Positions 22,171 to 30,587 of a DNA stretch of 64,000 nt are shown here, piece after piece; positions within the stretch are counted from its first letter, which is position 1, and every line of letters begins with the position of its first letter. The stretch spans positions 434,001-498,000 of the forward strand of contig CP018783.1 in assembly GCA_002025645.1 (NCBI GenBank). Reading direction: 5' to 3'. The notes under the pieces were generated by a model. The model saw only the letters and a program-made list of their open reading frames with translations, was not told the DNA's origin and searched no databases. This DNA is from Curtobacterium pusillum. GTDB lineage: Bacteria; Actinomycetota; Actinomycetes; Actinomycetales; Microbacteriaceae. The position numbers and the translations under genes were made by a program.

Positions 22171-22935
22171 CTACGAGGCGGTGAAGCCGCTGACGTCCCC
22201 GACGAGCTTGGTGTGGTCCGCCGGGATCGGCTCGACGGCGGCCGCGGCGATCTCGGCGGCGAACTCGGACACGCTGTAGAGCTTGCCGACCTCCTGCCGA
22301 CGACCCTCGATCGCGCCGGGGTTCAGGCGGTTCAGGAGCGTGGCGGTGATCGTGCCCTCGATCATGTCACCGGAGACGACGACGAACTCGATGCCGGCTG
22401 CCTCGAGCTGCGGGATGAGCTCGCGGAGTGCCAGCTCGCCGGCGCGCTTGCTCTTCGCGACCGGGACGTACTCGTCCATCGTCTCGGCCGTCTCGACGAA
22501 GTGTGCCTGGTGGCTCGTGACGAACACGACGCGCGAACCGGCGGGCATGTGCGGCACGGCGGTCTGCAGCATGTCGACCTGGGCGTCGCGGTTCAGGCGC
22601 AGCGCGTAGTCCTCGCCGAGGCCGGACTCCATGCCACCGGAGGCGTTCAGGACGAGGAGGTCGATGCCGCCCCACTCCTGCACGACGGTGTCGACCATCG
22701 CCTGCACGGACGCGTGGTCGGTGAGATCGGCGCCGACCGCGAGGGCCGATCCGCCGCCGGCGATGATCTTCTCGGCGATCTGCTCGGCGCGCTTGGCCTT
22801 GTTGCGGTAGTTCACGACGACCTTGGCGCCGGCCTCGGCCAGGTACGCGACGGTGTCGGCACCGATGCCGCGGGACGACCCCGTGACGAGGGCGCGCGTG
22901 TCGGCGAGGGATCCGGGGGCGAGGGGGTTGCTCAC
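22171..22935 (-). CDS. SDR-family oxidoreductase with unusual catalytic spacing
   Basis: 254 residues. The cofactor loop is ALVTGSSRGIGADT (about 13-26); VVVNYRNKAKRAE suggests NADPH; VGADLTDH and LLVLNASGGMESG replace the usual NNAG. The active-site Tyr lies in MDEYVPVAKSKRAGE: Lys follows Tyr after four residues rather than the standard three. GTG at 22935 has TGGAGA 8 nt upstream; an in-frame upstream start at 22989 has no such site. Substrate unknown. Confidence 0.88.
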   Translation of the reverse strand: MSNPLAPGSLADTRALVTGSSRGIGADTVAYLAEAGAKVVVNYRNKAKRAEQIAEKIIAGGGSALAVGADLTDHASVQAMVDTVVQEWGGIDLLVLNASGGMESGLGEDYALRLNRDAQVDMLQTAVPHMPAGSRVVFVTSHQAHFVETAETMDEYVPVAKSKRAGELALRELIPQLEAAGIEFVVVSGDMIEGTITATLLNRLNPGAIEGRRQEVGKLYSVSEFAAEIAAAAVEPIPADHTKLVGDVSGFTAS

Positions 22936-23090
22936 AGTCGTGTTCTCCAGGTTGCGTTCCGGCGGGTCGGCCGCCGTCGAGCCTACCAACCGCCTGGGCG
23001 TCCGCCGCCCCGTGCTGATATGTTGAACGGAGTTGGACCGGCCGTCGCGACGCTGCGAGCTGCCGCGCGCGACCGAGGGAGGGAGATCGC

Positions 23091-23564
23091 GTGAACGGAA
23101 TCGATTGGATCCAGACGGTCGTCTGGATCGGCCTGGTGCTCGTGCTGGGCGTGGTCGAGGTGTTCACCCTCGACTTCATCTTCATCATGCTCGCGGCCGG
23201 TGCCGCCGGCGGGTTGATCGCCGCGCTCCTCGGCGCCCCGTGGTGGCTGTCGGCCATCATCGCGGCCGTCGTCGCACTGCTGCTGCTGTCGCTCGTGCGC
23301 CCGCGCCTGCTGACGGCGCTCGGCCGCAACGCTGACCCGCACCGCACCAACGTCGAGGGCCTCATCGGGCTGCCCGGCACCGTCGCCGTGGCCTTCACCT
23401 CGTCCGCCCCCGGCCAGGTCCGCCTGGCGAACGGTGAGACCTGGAGCGCCCGCATCGCCGCCGACTCCACCGACCGAACACCGCCGCTCGGGACCCCTGT
23501 GGTCGTCGAGTCGATCGAGGGGTCGACGGCTGTCGTCCGCCTCGGAGAAAGGGCCACCTCGTGA
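23091..23564 (+). CDS. NfeD-like membrane protein
   Basis: 157 residues: two or three N-terminal helices (TVVWIGLVLVLGVVEVFTL, FIFIMLAAGAAGGLIAALL, AIIAAVVALLLLSLV), then a soluble OB-fold C-terminal domain (GLIGLPGTVAVAF through VVRLGERATS). NfeD proteins partner SPFH/stomatin-like proteins at membranes, and the SPFH gene follows with a 4-nt GTGA overlap. GTG start with GGAGGGAG upstream. Confidence 0.92.
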   Translation: MNGIDWIQTVVWIGLVLVLGVVEVFTLDFIFIMLAAGAAGGLIAALLGAPWWLSAIIAAVVALLLLSLVRPRLLTALGRNADPHRTNVEGLIGLPGTVAVAFTSSAPGQVRLANGETWSARIAADSTDRTPPLGTPVVVESIEGSTAVVRLGERATS

Positions 23565-24763
23565 CCTCCATCTCAGCCGGGACGATCGCACTGCTCGTCC
23601 TCATCCTGGTCGTCGTCATCTTCGTGATCGTCGTCCTGTCCCGCGCGATCCGGATCGTGCCGCAGGCGACAGCCGGGATTGTCGAACGACTCGGGAAGTA
23701 CCACAAGACCCTCAACCCTGGGTTGAACCTTCTGGTGCCGTTCATCGATCGCCTCCGCCCGCTGCTGGACATGCGCGAGCAGGTCGTCTCGTTCCCGCCG
23801 CAGCCGGTGATCACCGAGGACAACCTGGTCGTCTCGATCGACACGGTCGTCTACTTCCAGGTCACCGACGCCCGCGCCGCGACCTACGAGATCGCGAACT
23901 ACCTCGGCGCCGTCGAGCAGCTCACGACGACCACGCTCCGCAACGTCGTCGGTGGCCTGAACCTCGAAGAGGCCCTGACCAGCCGCGACAACATCAACGG
24001 CCAGCTCCGCGTCGTCCTCGACGAAGCCACCGGCAAGTGGGGCATCCGCGTCGGCCGCGTCGAGCTCAAGGCGATCGAGCCGCCCGTGTCCATCCAGGAC
24101 GCCATGGAGCAGCAGCTGCGTGCCGAGCGGAGCCGTCGTGCCGCGATCCTGCAGGCCGAGGGCACCAAGCAGTCCCAGATCCTCGAGGCCGAGGGCCAGC
24201 GGCAGGCCGCCATCCTCGCCGCCGAGGGTGACGCGAAGGCCCAGGTCCTCCGTGCCGAGGGTGAAGCATCCGCCATCGCGACCGTGTTCGACGCGATCCA
24301 CACGGGCGACCCGGACGACAAGCTGCTCTCGTACCAGTACCTGCAGATGCTGCCGAAGATCGCCGAGGGCACCGCGAACAAGCTCTGGATGATCCCGAGC
24401 GAGTTCACCGAGGCCCTGTCCGGCATCGCGAAGGGCTTCTCCGGTGGTCGCTCCGGCAGCGCTCCGATCGCGGGTGCCGGCGGCGGGGACTTCCTGTCCC
24501 GCATCTCGAAGCTCGCCAACGAGAGCCTGGCGAACACCGCCTCGGCCGACGCCGCTGCCGCCGCTGCACCGCGTGCCGATGCCACCGCCGCGGACATCGT
24601 GCCGGAGTCCGAGCTCGACCAGCGCCTGGCCGAGTCGAACCGCAGCGTCGACGCGCACCTCGCCGCAGCCGACGACGAGGCCGCGCAGCAGCTCGACGAG
24701 GCCGCACCGCCGTCGGACGACGCGTCGGGCCACCGCACGAGCGACGGGTCGGGCCGCCGCTGA
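23561..24763 (+). CDS. SPFH-domain (stomatin/prohibitin-like, QmcA type) membrane protein
   Basis: 400 residues: one N-terminal helix (ALLVLILVVVIFVIVVL), the SPFH/band-7 domain from IRIVPQATAGIVERLGKY to about 190, then a long coiled coil with repeated Ala-Glu-Gly blocks (ILQAEGTKQ, ILEAEGQRQ, ILAAEGDAK, VLRAEGEAS) that mediates oligomerisation. An Ala/Asp-rich tail follows. It likely forms membrane microdomain scaffolds with the preceding NfeD. Translationally coupled to nfeD. Confidence 0.95.
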   Translation: MTSISAGTIALLVLILVVVIFVIVVLSRAIRIVPQATAGIVERLGKYHKTLNPGLNLLVPFIDRLRPLLDMREQVVSFPPQPVITEDNLVVSIDTVVYFQVTDARAATYEIANYLGAVEQLTTTTLRNVVGGLNLEEALTSRDNINGQLRVVLDEATGKWGIRVGRVELKAIEPPVSIQDAMEQQLRAERSRRAAILQAEGTKQSQILEAEGQRQAAILAAEGDAKAQVLRAEGEASAIATVFDAIHTGDPDDKLLSYQYLQMLPKIAEGTANKLWMIPSEFTEALSGIAKGFSGGRSGSAPIAGAGGGDFLSRISKLANESLANTASADAAAAAAPRADATAADIVPESELDQRLAESNRSVDAHLAAADDEAAQQLDEAAPPSDDASGHRTSDGSGRR

Positions 24764-24784
24764 CACGGGCCTCCCCCCGCACAT

Positions 24785-24822
24785 GACGACGCCCGCCCCG
24801 GATGACCGGGGCGGGCGTCGTC
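24785..24822. terminator. Bidirectional terminator hairpin
   Basis: 17-bp perfect arms: the left starts GACGACGCCCGCCCCGG (24785-24801), with a 4-nt loop ATGA, and the right ends GGGCGTCGTC (24822). It lies between the stops of the convergent SPFH and rbpA genes. Confidence 0.85.
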
Positions 24823-24837
24823 GTGTGTCAGGTGGTG

Positions 24838-25188
24838 TCAGGCGCCACGTCGTGCGCGGAGGAACTGCAGACGCTCCTGCAGGAGTTCCTCGAGCTCTTC
24901 ACGCGAGCGGCGCTCGAGCAGCATGTCCCAGTGGGTCCTGGGGGCCTTCACGTCCTCCTCAGCGACCTCGACGGGGATGCCGTCGTCGCCGAGCAGGCGA
25001 CCTTCGCGACCGGAGCGGGGCTCCGACCAGGTCTGGGGAACGTCTGCGTCCGCGGAGAAGACGATGTCGAACGTCTCACCCGAATCGGTCTGGTAGACCG
25101 CGCGCTTGCGGTCGGAGAGCTCGACGCCCTCCTCGCTCTGGAGGCTCTGACTCCCGAGCCGCATGCCGCGGAGACTCCGATCAGCCAT
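24838..25188 (-). CDS. rbpA: RNA polymerase-binding protein RbpA
   Basis: 116 residues. Actinobacteria-specific RNA polymerase partner that stabilises open complexes with the principal sigma factor and modulates rifampicin sensitivity. Visible: SLRGMRLGSQSLQSE at the N-terminus, the core YQTDSGETFDIVFSADADVP, then GREGRLLG and the C-terminal sigma-interacting THWDMLLERRSREELEELL. ATG at 25188 with GAGAGGAG 7 nt upstream. Two TCCCA/TGGGA palindromes lie in its promoter region. Its presence in the same window as helR gives two genes that affect rifamycin response. Confidence 0.96.
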   Translation of the reverse strand: MADRSLRGMRLGSQSLQSEEGVELSDRKRAVYQTDSGETFDIVFSADADVPQTWSEPRSGREGRLLGDDGIPVEVAEEDVKAPRTHWDMLLERRSREELEELLQERLQFLRARRGA

Positions 25189-25227
25189 GTGTGTGCTCCT
25201 CTCGCTCGTCTGCCCTCTCCAACACTG

Positions 25228-25239
25228 TCCCACGTGGGA
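25228..25239. promoter_or_regulatory. Palindrome TCCCACGTGGGA in the rbpA promoter region
   Basis: Perfect 12-bp palindrome; a related TCCCAGTGGGA lies at 25271-25281, 43 bp upstream with respect to rbpA. On the minus strand GGGAG ends just before this site and GTT follows after 19 nt, weakly resembling the sigma-R pattern GGAAT-N18-GTT that drives rbpA in Streptomyces. The match is imperfect. Confidence 0.4.
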
Positions 25240-25270
25240 TCACTCCCGGACCGGCGCATTCACAGTCCGT

Positions 25271-25281
25271 TCCCAGTGGGA
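25271..25281. promoter_or_regulatory. Second palindrome TCCCA-GTGGGA upstream of rbpA
   Basis: Same half-sites as 25228-25239 with the two central bases reduced to none/one, located between the lnt stop and the rbpA promoter. The pair may bind one regulator. Confidence 0.35.
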
Positions 25282-25292
25282 GGGCGCGGCGC

Positions 25293-26897
25293 TCAGGATC
25301 GACGGCGGAGGCGCGGGCCCCAGGGGGCGCAGGCGAGGAGGGTGAGCAACCCACCGAGCGAGAGCAGGAGCGCGATCGATCCCGAGGCGATCGTCGCCAG
25401 CGTCGTCGAGGTCCCGAGGGGCACGTCGGTGATCATCGACGTCGCCGTGTACTCCGGCACCCGATCGATCGTGCGCCCGGTCGGGTCGATCACCTGCGAG
25501 GCCCCGACCGTCGAGATGTTGACGAGCGAGCGTCCGGTCTCGATGGCGCGCATCCGGGCGATCTCGAGCTGCTGCAGGTTCTCGTCGGTGCCGGAGAAGT
25601 CCGCGTTGTTCGTCTGCGCCAGGATCACCTGCGCTCCCCCGCGCGCCATGTCCCGGGTCAGCCCGTCGTCGACGATGTCGAAGCAGATCGCGATGCCGGC
25701 CTTGACCCCGGCGACGGACAGCACGTTCGGCTTCGTGCCCGGCGTGTAGTCGCGCTGCAGCAGCCCGATGAGCGACGGCGCGAGCTTGGAGAAGAACCAG
25801 CGGTCGGGCACGTACTCGCCGAACGGCACGGGACGCTTCTTGTCGTAGGACGACTGCCACCCGTCGGCCGTCCACACGAACGAGGTGTTGTGGAGCACGC
25901 CCGACGGTGTCTGCGTGATGGCGCCGGCGACGATCGGCGCCCCGACGGAGTCGACGACCGAGTCGAGTGCCGAGGCGATCACGGGCTGCTGCCGGGGGTC
26001 GAACTCCGCCGAGCCCTCCGGCCACACCACGAGGTCCACGCCCTTCGCGTCGACGTCGGTGGCGGCAACCTGCGACTCGAGGACCTCGCCCGGGGTCGCG
26101 CGGTCGAAGTACCCGGCGGGACCGTTCCCCTGGACGGACTCGATGCGGATCGACCCGTTCGTCGCGGTCGGCCACGCGGGGACGGCGAGCACCGCGGCGA
26201 CGAGGAGCCCGGCCGTCGCGATCCGCATCGGCACACGGACGGCGACACCGGGGCCGCGCGGCACGACGAGCGCGAGCGAGAGCACCACGGCGACGCAGTA
26301 GACGACGACGAACGTCACACCGAGGACGCCGACGTACGCGGCCAGGTGGGCGAAGGGGCTCTCGGACTGCGACAGTCCGACGCGCCCCCAGGCGAAGCCG
26401 CCGTACGGCCAGCTCCCCGAGAACCACTCGCGTCCGGTCCAGAGTGCGGCGACGACAGCCGGGAGGCCCCACACGCGCCCGGCGGTCGACGGAACCACGC
26501 GGGCGACCCAGCGGTACGCCAGGGCGATCGCCACGCTGCCGAGGGCGAAGAACACGGCCTCGAACAACGCGAGCGCGAACCACGGGACCGGCCCGAGGTA
26601 GCGGCCCGCCCACGAGATGGCCGGGACGTAGAACGCGGCGCCGGCGACGTAGCCGAGCCAGGCGGCGCGCCGTGCACGCTGCCCCATCGCCGCGAGCAAC
26701 ATGCACGCGAGGGCGGGGTAGGCGAGGAACCACCAGCCGGGCGACGGGAACGACAGGGCGAACAGCACGCCGCCGATCACCGCGAGCGGGAACGCCTGCG
26801 CGAGCGGGAGTGCGTCGAACGGTCCACGCGCGGGCCGGACCTGCGCGGTCTGGACGTGACCGCGCGCCGGACGCGCAGTGGTGTCGAGGAGCTGCAC
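25293..26897 (-). CDS. lnt: Apolipoprotein N-acyltransferase
   Basis: 534 residues. Third step of lipoprotein maturation: N-acylation of the lipidated cysteine. An N-terminal block of about six to seven helices (FPLAVIGGVLFALSF onwards), then a nitrilase-like domain with the catalytic triad: Glu in VVWPEGSAE, Lys in SYDKKRPVPFGEYVP, Cys in GIAICFDIVDDG. A C-terminal helix (SIALLLSLGGLLTLLA) follows. GTG at 26897 with GGGAGG close upstream, 11 bp after the helY stop, so it is probably cotranscribed with tatC-helY. Confidence 0.94.
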   Translation of the reverse strand: MQLLDTTARPARGHVQTAQVRPARGPFDALPLAQAFPLAVIGGVLFALSFPSPGWWFLAYPALACMLLAAMGQRARRAAWLGYVAGAAFYVPAISWAGRYLGPVPWFALALFEAVFFALGSVAIALAYRWVARVVPSTAGRVWGLPAVVAALWTGREWFSGSWPYGGFAWGRVGLSQSESPFAHLAAYVGVLGVTFVVVYCVAVVLSLALVVPRGPGVAVRVPMRIATAGLLVAAVLAVPAWPTATNGSIRIESVQGNGPAGYFDRATPGEVLESQVAATDVDAKGVDLVVWPEGSAEFDPRQQPVIASALDSVVDSVGAPIVAGAITQTPSGVLHNTSFVWTADGWQSSYDKKRPVPFGEYVPDRWFFSKLAPSLIGLLQRDYTPGTKPNVLSVAGVKAGIAICFDIVDDGLTRDMARGGAQVILAQTNNADFSGTDENLQQLEIARMRAIETGRSLVNISTVGASQVIDPTGRTIDRVPEYTATSMITDVPLGTSTTLATIASGSIALLLSLGGLLTLLACAPWGPRLRRRS

Positions 26898-26908
26898 CGT
26901 GCCTCCCG

Positions 26909-29371
26909 TCAGACCGCTGCGTAGGCGACGATGCCGCGGCGGACCGCGTCCGTTGCCCGTCGGGCGGTCTGGGCGAGGTCCTCGTCGCCCGCGTTCCGGA
27001 TCTGGTCGAGGAGGTCGATGACCTGCTTCGACCAGCGCACGAAGTCGCCGGCGGGCAGGTCGAGCGTCCGCAGGACGTCGTCGAGCGCGGAGCCGGACGC
27101 CCACCGGAACATGCCGACCGCGGCCGCCGGGGTGGGCGGCTGCGAACCCGCGAGCCGGGCGTCGCGCTCGATGTCGTCGAGGCGGGACCAGATGGTGAGC
27201 GTCTCGTCGAGCGCCGGGCGGAAGGCTCCCCGGGGCAGGGCGTGCTCGGTGCCGGGGGCGTCCTCGCGGCGGGGCTGGTAGACGATAGTGGCGGCCATCG
27301 CGGCGAGCTGCGCGGGTGTGAGGTCCTTCCAGACCCCGGCCTCGAGGCACTCGGCCACCAGGAGGTCCCGCTCACCGTAGATGCGCTGCAGTCGTCGACC
27401 ACCAGCGGCGACCGTCGCCTCGCCGTCACCCGAGGGCACGAGGTAGCCGAGCTGCAGGAGCACGTCGGTGACGCGGTCGAAGGTCGTGGCGACCGCACCC
27501 GTGCGGGAACGGATCTGCTGGACGAGCTTGTCGTTGGCGCGCTTCAGCTTGTACCAGCGCTCGGACCAGCGGGCGTGGGCCTCGCGGTCGGGGCAGGCGT
27601 GACAGGGGTGGCGCTGCATCCGGCGACGGACGTCGGTGATCGCCGCCTGGCGCTCGGCGCGGGCGCCGTGCGAGGCCTCGCGGCCGCCGGGCACGTTCGT
27701 GCGCTCGAGGTCGGAGAGCTCACGGCGCAGTGCTGCGTACTCGGTGAAGTCGCCGAGGTGGCACTGCATCGCCTGCTGGTAGCCGTCGAGCGACTCCTGC
27801 TGCGACCGCACCTTGCGCGCGAGGTCGACCACCGATCGGTCGGCCTGGAACTGCGCGAACGAGGTCTCCAGGACCTCGCGGGTGCGCTGCCGGCCGAACT
27901 GGTCGATGAGGTTCACGGCCATGTTGTAGGTCGGCTTGAACGAGGAGTTCAGTGGGTACGTGCGCCGGCTCGCGAGCGATGCCACGGCCTGCGGGTCGAG
28001 GCCGTCGGACCACTGGATGACCGAGTGTCCCTCGACGTCGATCCCACGTCGACCCGCACGACCGGTGAGCTGGGTGTACTCCCCCGGGGTGATCGGCACC
28101 CGGGCCTCGCCGTTGAACTTCTCGAGCTTCTCGAGCACCACCGTGCGCGCGGGCATGTTCACGCCGAGCGCCAGGGTCTCCGTCGCGAAGACGACCTTGA
28201 GGAGCTTGCGCTGGAAGAGGTCCTCCACGACCTCCTTGAACGCCGGCAACAGCCCGGCGTGGTGCGCCGCGACGCCACGCTCGAGCCCCTCGAGCCACTC
28301 CCAGTAGCCGAGGACGGCGAGGTCCTCGTCGAGGAGGGTCCGGCAGTGGTACTCGGCGGTCTCGCGGATCTCGTTGCGCTCCGGTGCCGTCGTCAGGGAC
28401 AGCCCCGAGCGCAGGACGTTGCGGACGCCCTGGTCGCAACCGTTGCGACTGAACACGAAGAAGATCGCGGGCAGGAGCATGCGCTCGTCGAGCATGTGCG
28501 CGATCCGCTCGCGGTGCAGCTTCTCGGTGCGCGGACCGCGACGGTCGTGGTACCCGCCACGGCCCCGGCCGCCCCGGTGTCCGCCACCGTGTCGCTCACT
28601 GCGGGCAGCGCCGCCGACGAGCCGCAGCAGTTCGGGGTTCACGCGGTTCGTCGCCGCCGCACCGCTGGAGTCGAACAGGTCGACCATCTTCGACCCGACG
28701 AGCACGTGCTGCTCGAGCGGGACCGGACGGTCCTCGGACACGATGACGTCGGTGTCGCCGCGGACGGTCTGCAGCCAGTCGCCGAACTCCTCGGCGTTCG
28801 ACACGGTGGCGCTGAGGGACACCAGTCGGACCTCGGTCGGGAGGTGCAGGATCACCTCTTCCCAGACGGCACCGCGGAAGCGGTCGGCGAGGTAGTGCAC
28901 CTCGTCCAGCACCACCCAGGCGAGGTCGTCGAGCAGGTCGGAGTCCGCGTAGATCATGTTGCGGAGCACCTCGGTCGTCATCACGACCACCCGGGCACGC
29001 GGGTTCACGTTCGTGTCGCCGGTGAGCAGGCCCACCTCGGACTCGCCGTAGACGTCCACCAGCTCGGCGTACTTCTGGTTGCTCAGCGCCTTCATCGGCG
29101 TCGTGTAGAACACCTTCGCCGTGGGCTGTCGCATCGCCAACCAGATCGCGAACTCCGCCACGATCGTCTTGCCGGCACCGGTCGGCGCGGCGACGAGGAC
29201 GCTCCGCCCCTGGTCCAGCGCGTCGCACGCGGCGAACTGGAACGGGTCGAGGTCGAACCGCAGGTCCGCGCGGAACAGCTCGAGGTTGCGCGAACGGTTC
29301 CGGATCTTCGCAGCGGCGAACCGTTCGGCAGCGCTCGGTCCGGCGGCGTCCTGCTGCTTGCTGGGACTCAC
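26909..29371 (-). CDS. helY: DEAD/DEAH-box RNA helicase of the Ski2/Mtr4 type (HelY-like)
   Basis: 820 residues. Motif I APTGAGKT (about 63-70), motif II LDEVHYLADR, motif III LSATVSNAEEF, and motif VI in QLTGRAGRRGID. A Gly/Arg/His-rich insertion (about 270-300) and the long C-terminal rRNA-processing arch/DSHCT region are as in actinobacterial HelY. Expected role: unwinding of RNA in processing or decay. GTG at 29371 overlaps the tatC stop by 4 nt (GTGA), giving a tatC-helY-lnt unit. Confidence 0.95.
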   Translation of the reverse strand: MSPSKQQDAAGPSAAERFAAAKIRNRSRNLELFRADLRFDLDPFQFAACDALDQGRSVLVAAPTGAGKTIVAEFAIWLAMRQPTAKVFYTTPMKALSNQKYAELVDVYGESEVGLLTGDTNVNPRARVVVMTTEVLRNMIYADSDLLDDLAWVVLDEVHYLADRFRGAVWEEVILHLPTEVRLVSLSATVSNAEEFGDWLQTVRGDTDVIVSEDRPVPLEQHVLVGSKMVDLFDSSGAAATNRVNPELLRLVGGAARSERHGGGHRGGRGRGGYHDRRGPRTEKLHRERIAHMLDERMLLPAIFFVFSRNGCDQGVRNVLRSGLSLTTAPERNEIRETAEYHCRTLLDEDLAVLGYWEWLEGLERGVAAHHAGLLPAFKEVVEDLFQRKLLKVVFATETLALGVNMPARTVVLEKLEKFNGEARVPITPGEYTQLTGRAGRRGIDVEGHSVIQWSDGLDPQAVASLASRRTYPLNSSFKPTYNMAVNLIDQFGRQRTREVLETSFAQFQADRSVVDLARKVRSQQESLDGYQQAMQCHLGDFTEYAALRRELSDLERTNVPGGREASHGARAERQAAITDVRRRMQRHPCHACPDREAHARWSERWYKLKRANDKLVQQIRSRTGAVATTFDRVTDVLLQLGYLVPSGDGEATVAAGGRRLQRIYGERDLLVAECLEAGVWKDLTPAQLAAMAATIVYQPRREDAPGTEHALPRGAFRPALDETLTIWSRLDDIERDARLAGSQPPTPAAAVGMFRWASGSALDDVLRTLDLPAGDFVRWSKQVIDLLDQIRNAGDEDLAQTARRATDAVRRGIVAYAAV

Positions 29372-30189
29372 AGTCCGTACTCTTCGTCGAGCTTCGCCTG
29401 GCGCTTCGCGACACGGCGGTCGTGCAGCCACGCGACGAAGCACGCCGCGACGTAGAGCACGATCATCGGTACGGCGAGCAGGAACATCGAGATGACGTCG
29501 GCGCTCGGCGTGACGATCGCGCAGAAGACCAGGATGCACAGGATCGCGATCCGCCACGACTTCATGATCGAACTCGCCGACAGCACACCGACGAAGTTCA
29601 GGAGCACGAGGAACACCGGCAGCACGAAGGCGATGCCGACGGCCACGATGAGCTTGATGACGAAGTCGTAGTAGGCCTTCGCGTCGACGATCGAGGTGTC
29701 CTGGCTCGACACGAAACTGCCCAGGATGCCGACCACGTGCGGCAGGATGTACCACCCGAACCAGCAGCCCGCGAAGAACAGCGGGATCGCGGTGCCGAGG
29801 AAGCCGAACACGTACTGCTTCTCACGCCGGACCAGTGCCGGGACGATGAACGCCCAGATCTGGTACAGCCACACCGGGCTCGAGATCACGATGCCGATCG
29901 TGATCGCGATCTGCAGCCGGAGGTCGAACGCGCCCGTGATCATCGGGAAGTTCAGCTCGGCCGTGTGCCCGCCGACCTTGGCGAGCTGCGCGACCGGGGA
30001 CCGCAGCGAGTCGAGCACGAACGGGGTGAGGAACCATCCGCCCACCGCGCACACCGCCACCGCGATCACGGCCTTGAACAGGCGGTTACGCAGCTCGATG
30101 AGGTGCTGCCCGAGCGACATGCGGCCGTCGGTGTCCTTCGTCGGACGCCCGGTCCGCCTCGCTCGCCCGCGCGCGGTCGTCGAAGCCAT
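29368..30189 (-). CDS. tatC: Sec-independent protein translocase TatC
   Basis: 273 residues, six-helix membrane core of twin-arginine export. Typical MSLGQHLIELRNRLFKA (about 24-40) with the conserved Glu, then FDLRLQIAITIGIVISSP and a C-terminal helix run (VISMFLLAVPMIVLYVAA). ATG at 30189 follows TAGGAT (30197-30202) by 7 nt: a leaderless promoter. In many actinobacteria tatA precedes tatC; here the 398 bp upstream hold only repeats, so TatA must be encoded elsewhere. Confidence 0.96.
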   Translation of the reverse strand: MASTTARGRARRTGRPTKDTDGRMSLGQHLIELRNRLFKAVIAVAVCAVGGWFLTPFVLDSLRSPVAQLAKVGGHTAELNFPMITGAFDLRLQIAITIGIVISSPVWLYQIWAFIVPALVRREKQYVFGFLGTAIPLFFAGCWFGWYILPHVVGILGSFVSSQDTSIVDAKAYYDFVIKLIVAVGIAFVLPVFLVLLNFVGVLSASSIMKSWRIAILCILVFCAIVTPSADVISMFLLAVPMIVLYVAACFVAWLHDRRVAKRQAKLDEEYGL

Positions 30190-30196
30190 GTGCACG

Positions 30197-30202
30197 ATCC
30201 TA
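30197..30202 (-). promoter_or_regulatory. -10 element of the leaderless tatC promoter
   Basis: TAGGAT on the minus strand, 7 nt before the tatC ATG. The same hexamer precedes pafB (32581-32586) at 6 nt. Similar TANNNT boxes 6-8 nt from starts occur at many genes in this window. Confidence 0.65.
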
Positions 30203-30587
30203 CGGGACCGGGGCCGACAGTCCGCCGCGGGTGCGTGCGTTCGCACAGGCGGGCCCAGCGGTTCTTCCCATCACGGGCGACCTGGAAAGCGGAATCGCGC
30301 GTGGGTGGCTGAAAAGGACGGCCTCCTACGCGCGAAACGGCACCCTACGCGCGGAACGGCACCCTGGGCGGACGGGAGGCGCGGGGCGGGCTGGCACCGT
30401 GCCTCCAGGCCGTCGCCGGGTCGCGCCGGGCGCGGGGCGCACGCCGGACCGGTCCTTCCCAGAACGCGTGCGATGGCAAGCGGAAACGGGCGTACCTGGT
30501 CGGAAGAACCGACCAGGTACGCCCGATTCCATCAGGTACGCCCGATCCGGGACGGGACGGCGCGGGCCGCCGCGCCGCGGCCGCGCC
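30203..30587. repeat. Gene-free repeat stretch between pafC and tatC
   Basis: Contains two tandem 19-bp units (CCTACGCGCGAAACGGCAC at 30325-30343 and the same with one change at 30344-30362). Also a degenerate CTGGAGGC-family copy (about 30372-30413), and a perfect hairpin with 16-bp arms (30488-30503 and 30509-30524, arm GGGCGTACCTGGTCGG, 5-nt loop). CAGGTACGCCCGAT is repeated once more at 30533-30546. The hairpin lies 64 bp after the pafC stop and is a likely terminator. No tatA-like or other coding frame is seen. Confidence 0.7.

Noticed and set aside
25967..29455. Long plus-strand frame of over 1,100 codons antisense to lnt/helY
   Set aside because: Composition is Arg/Gly/Asp-rich shadow of the strong minus-strand genes; no domains and no ribosome binding site.
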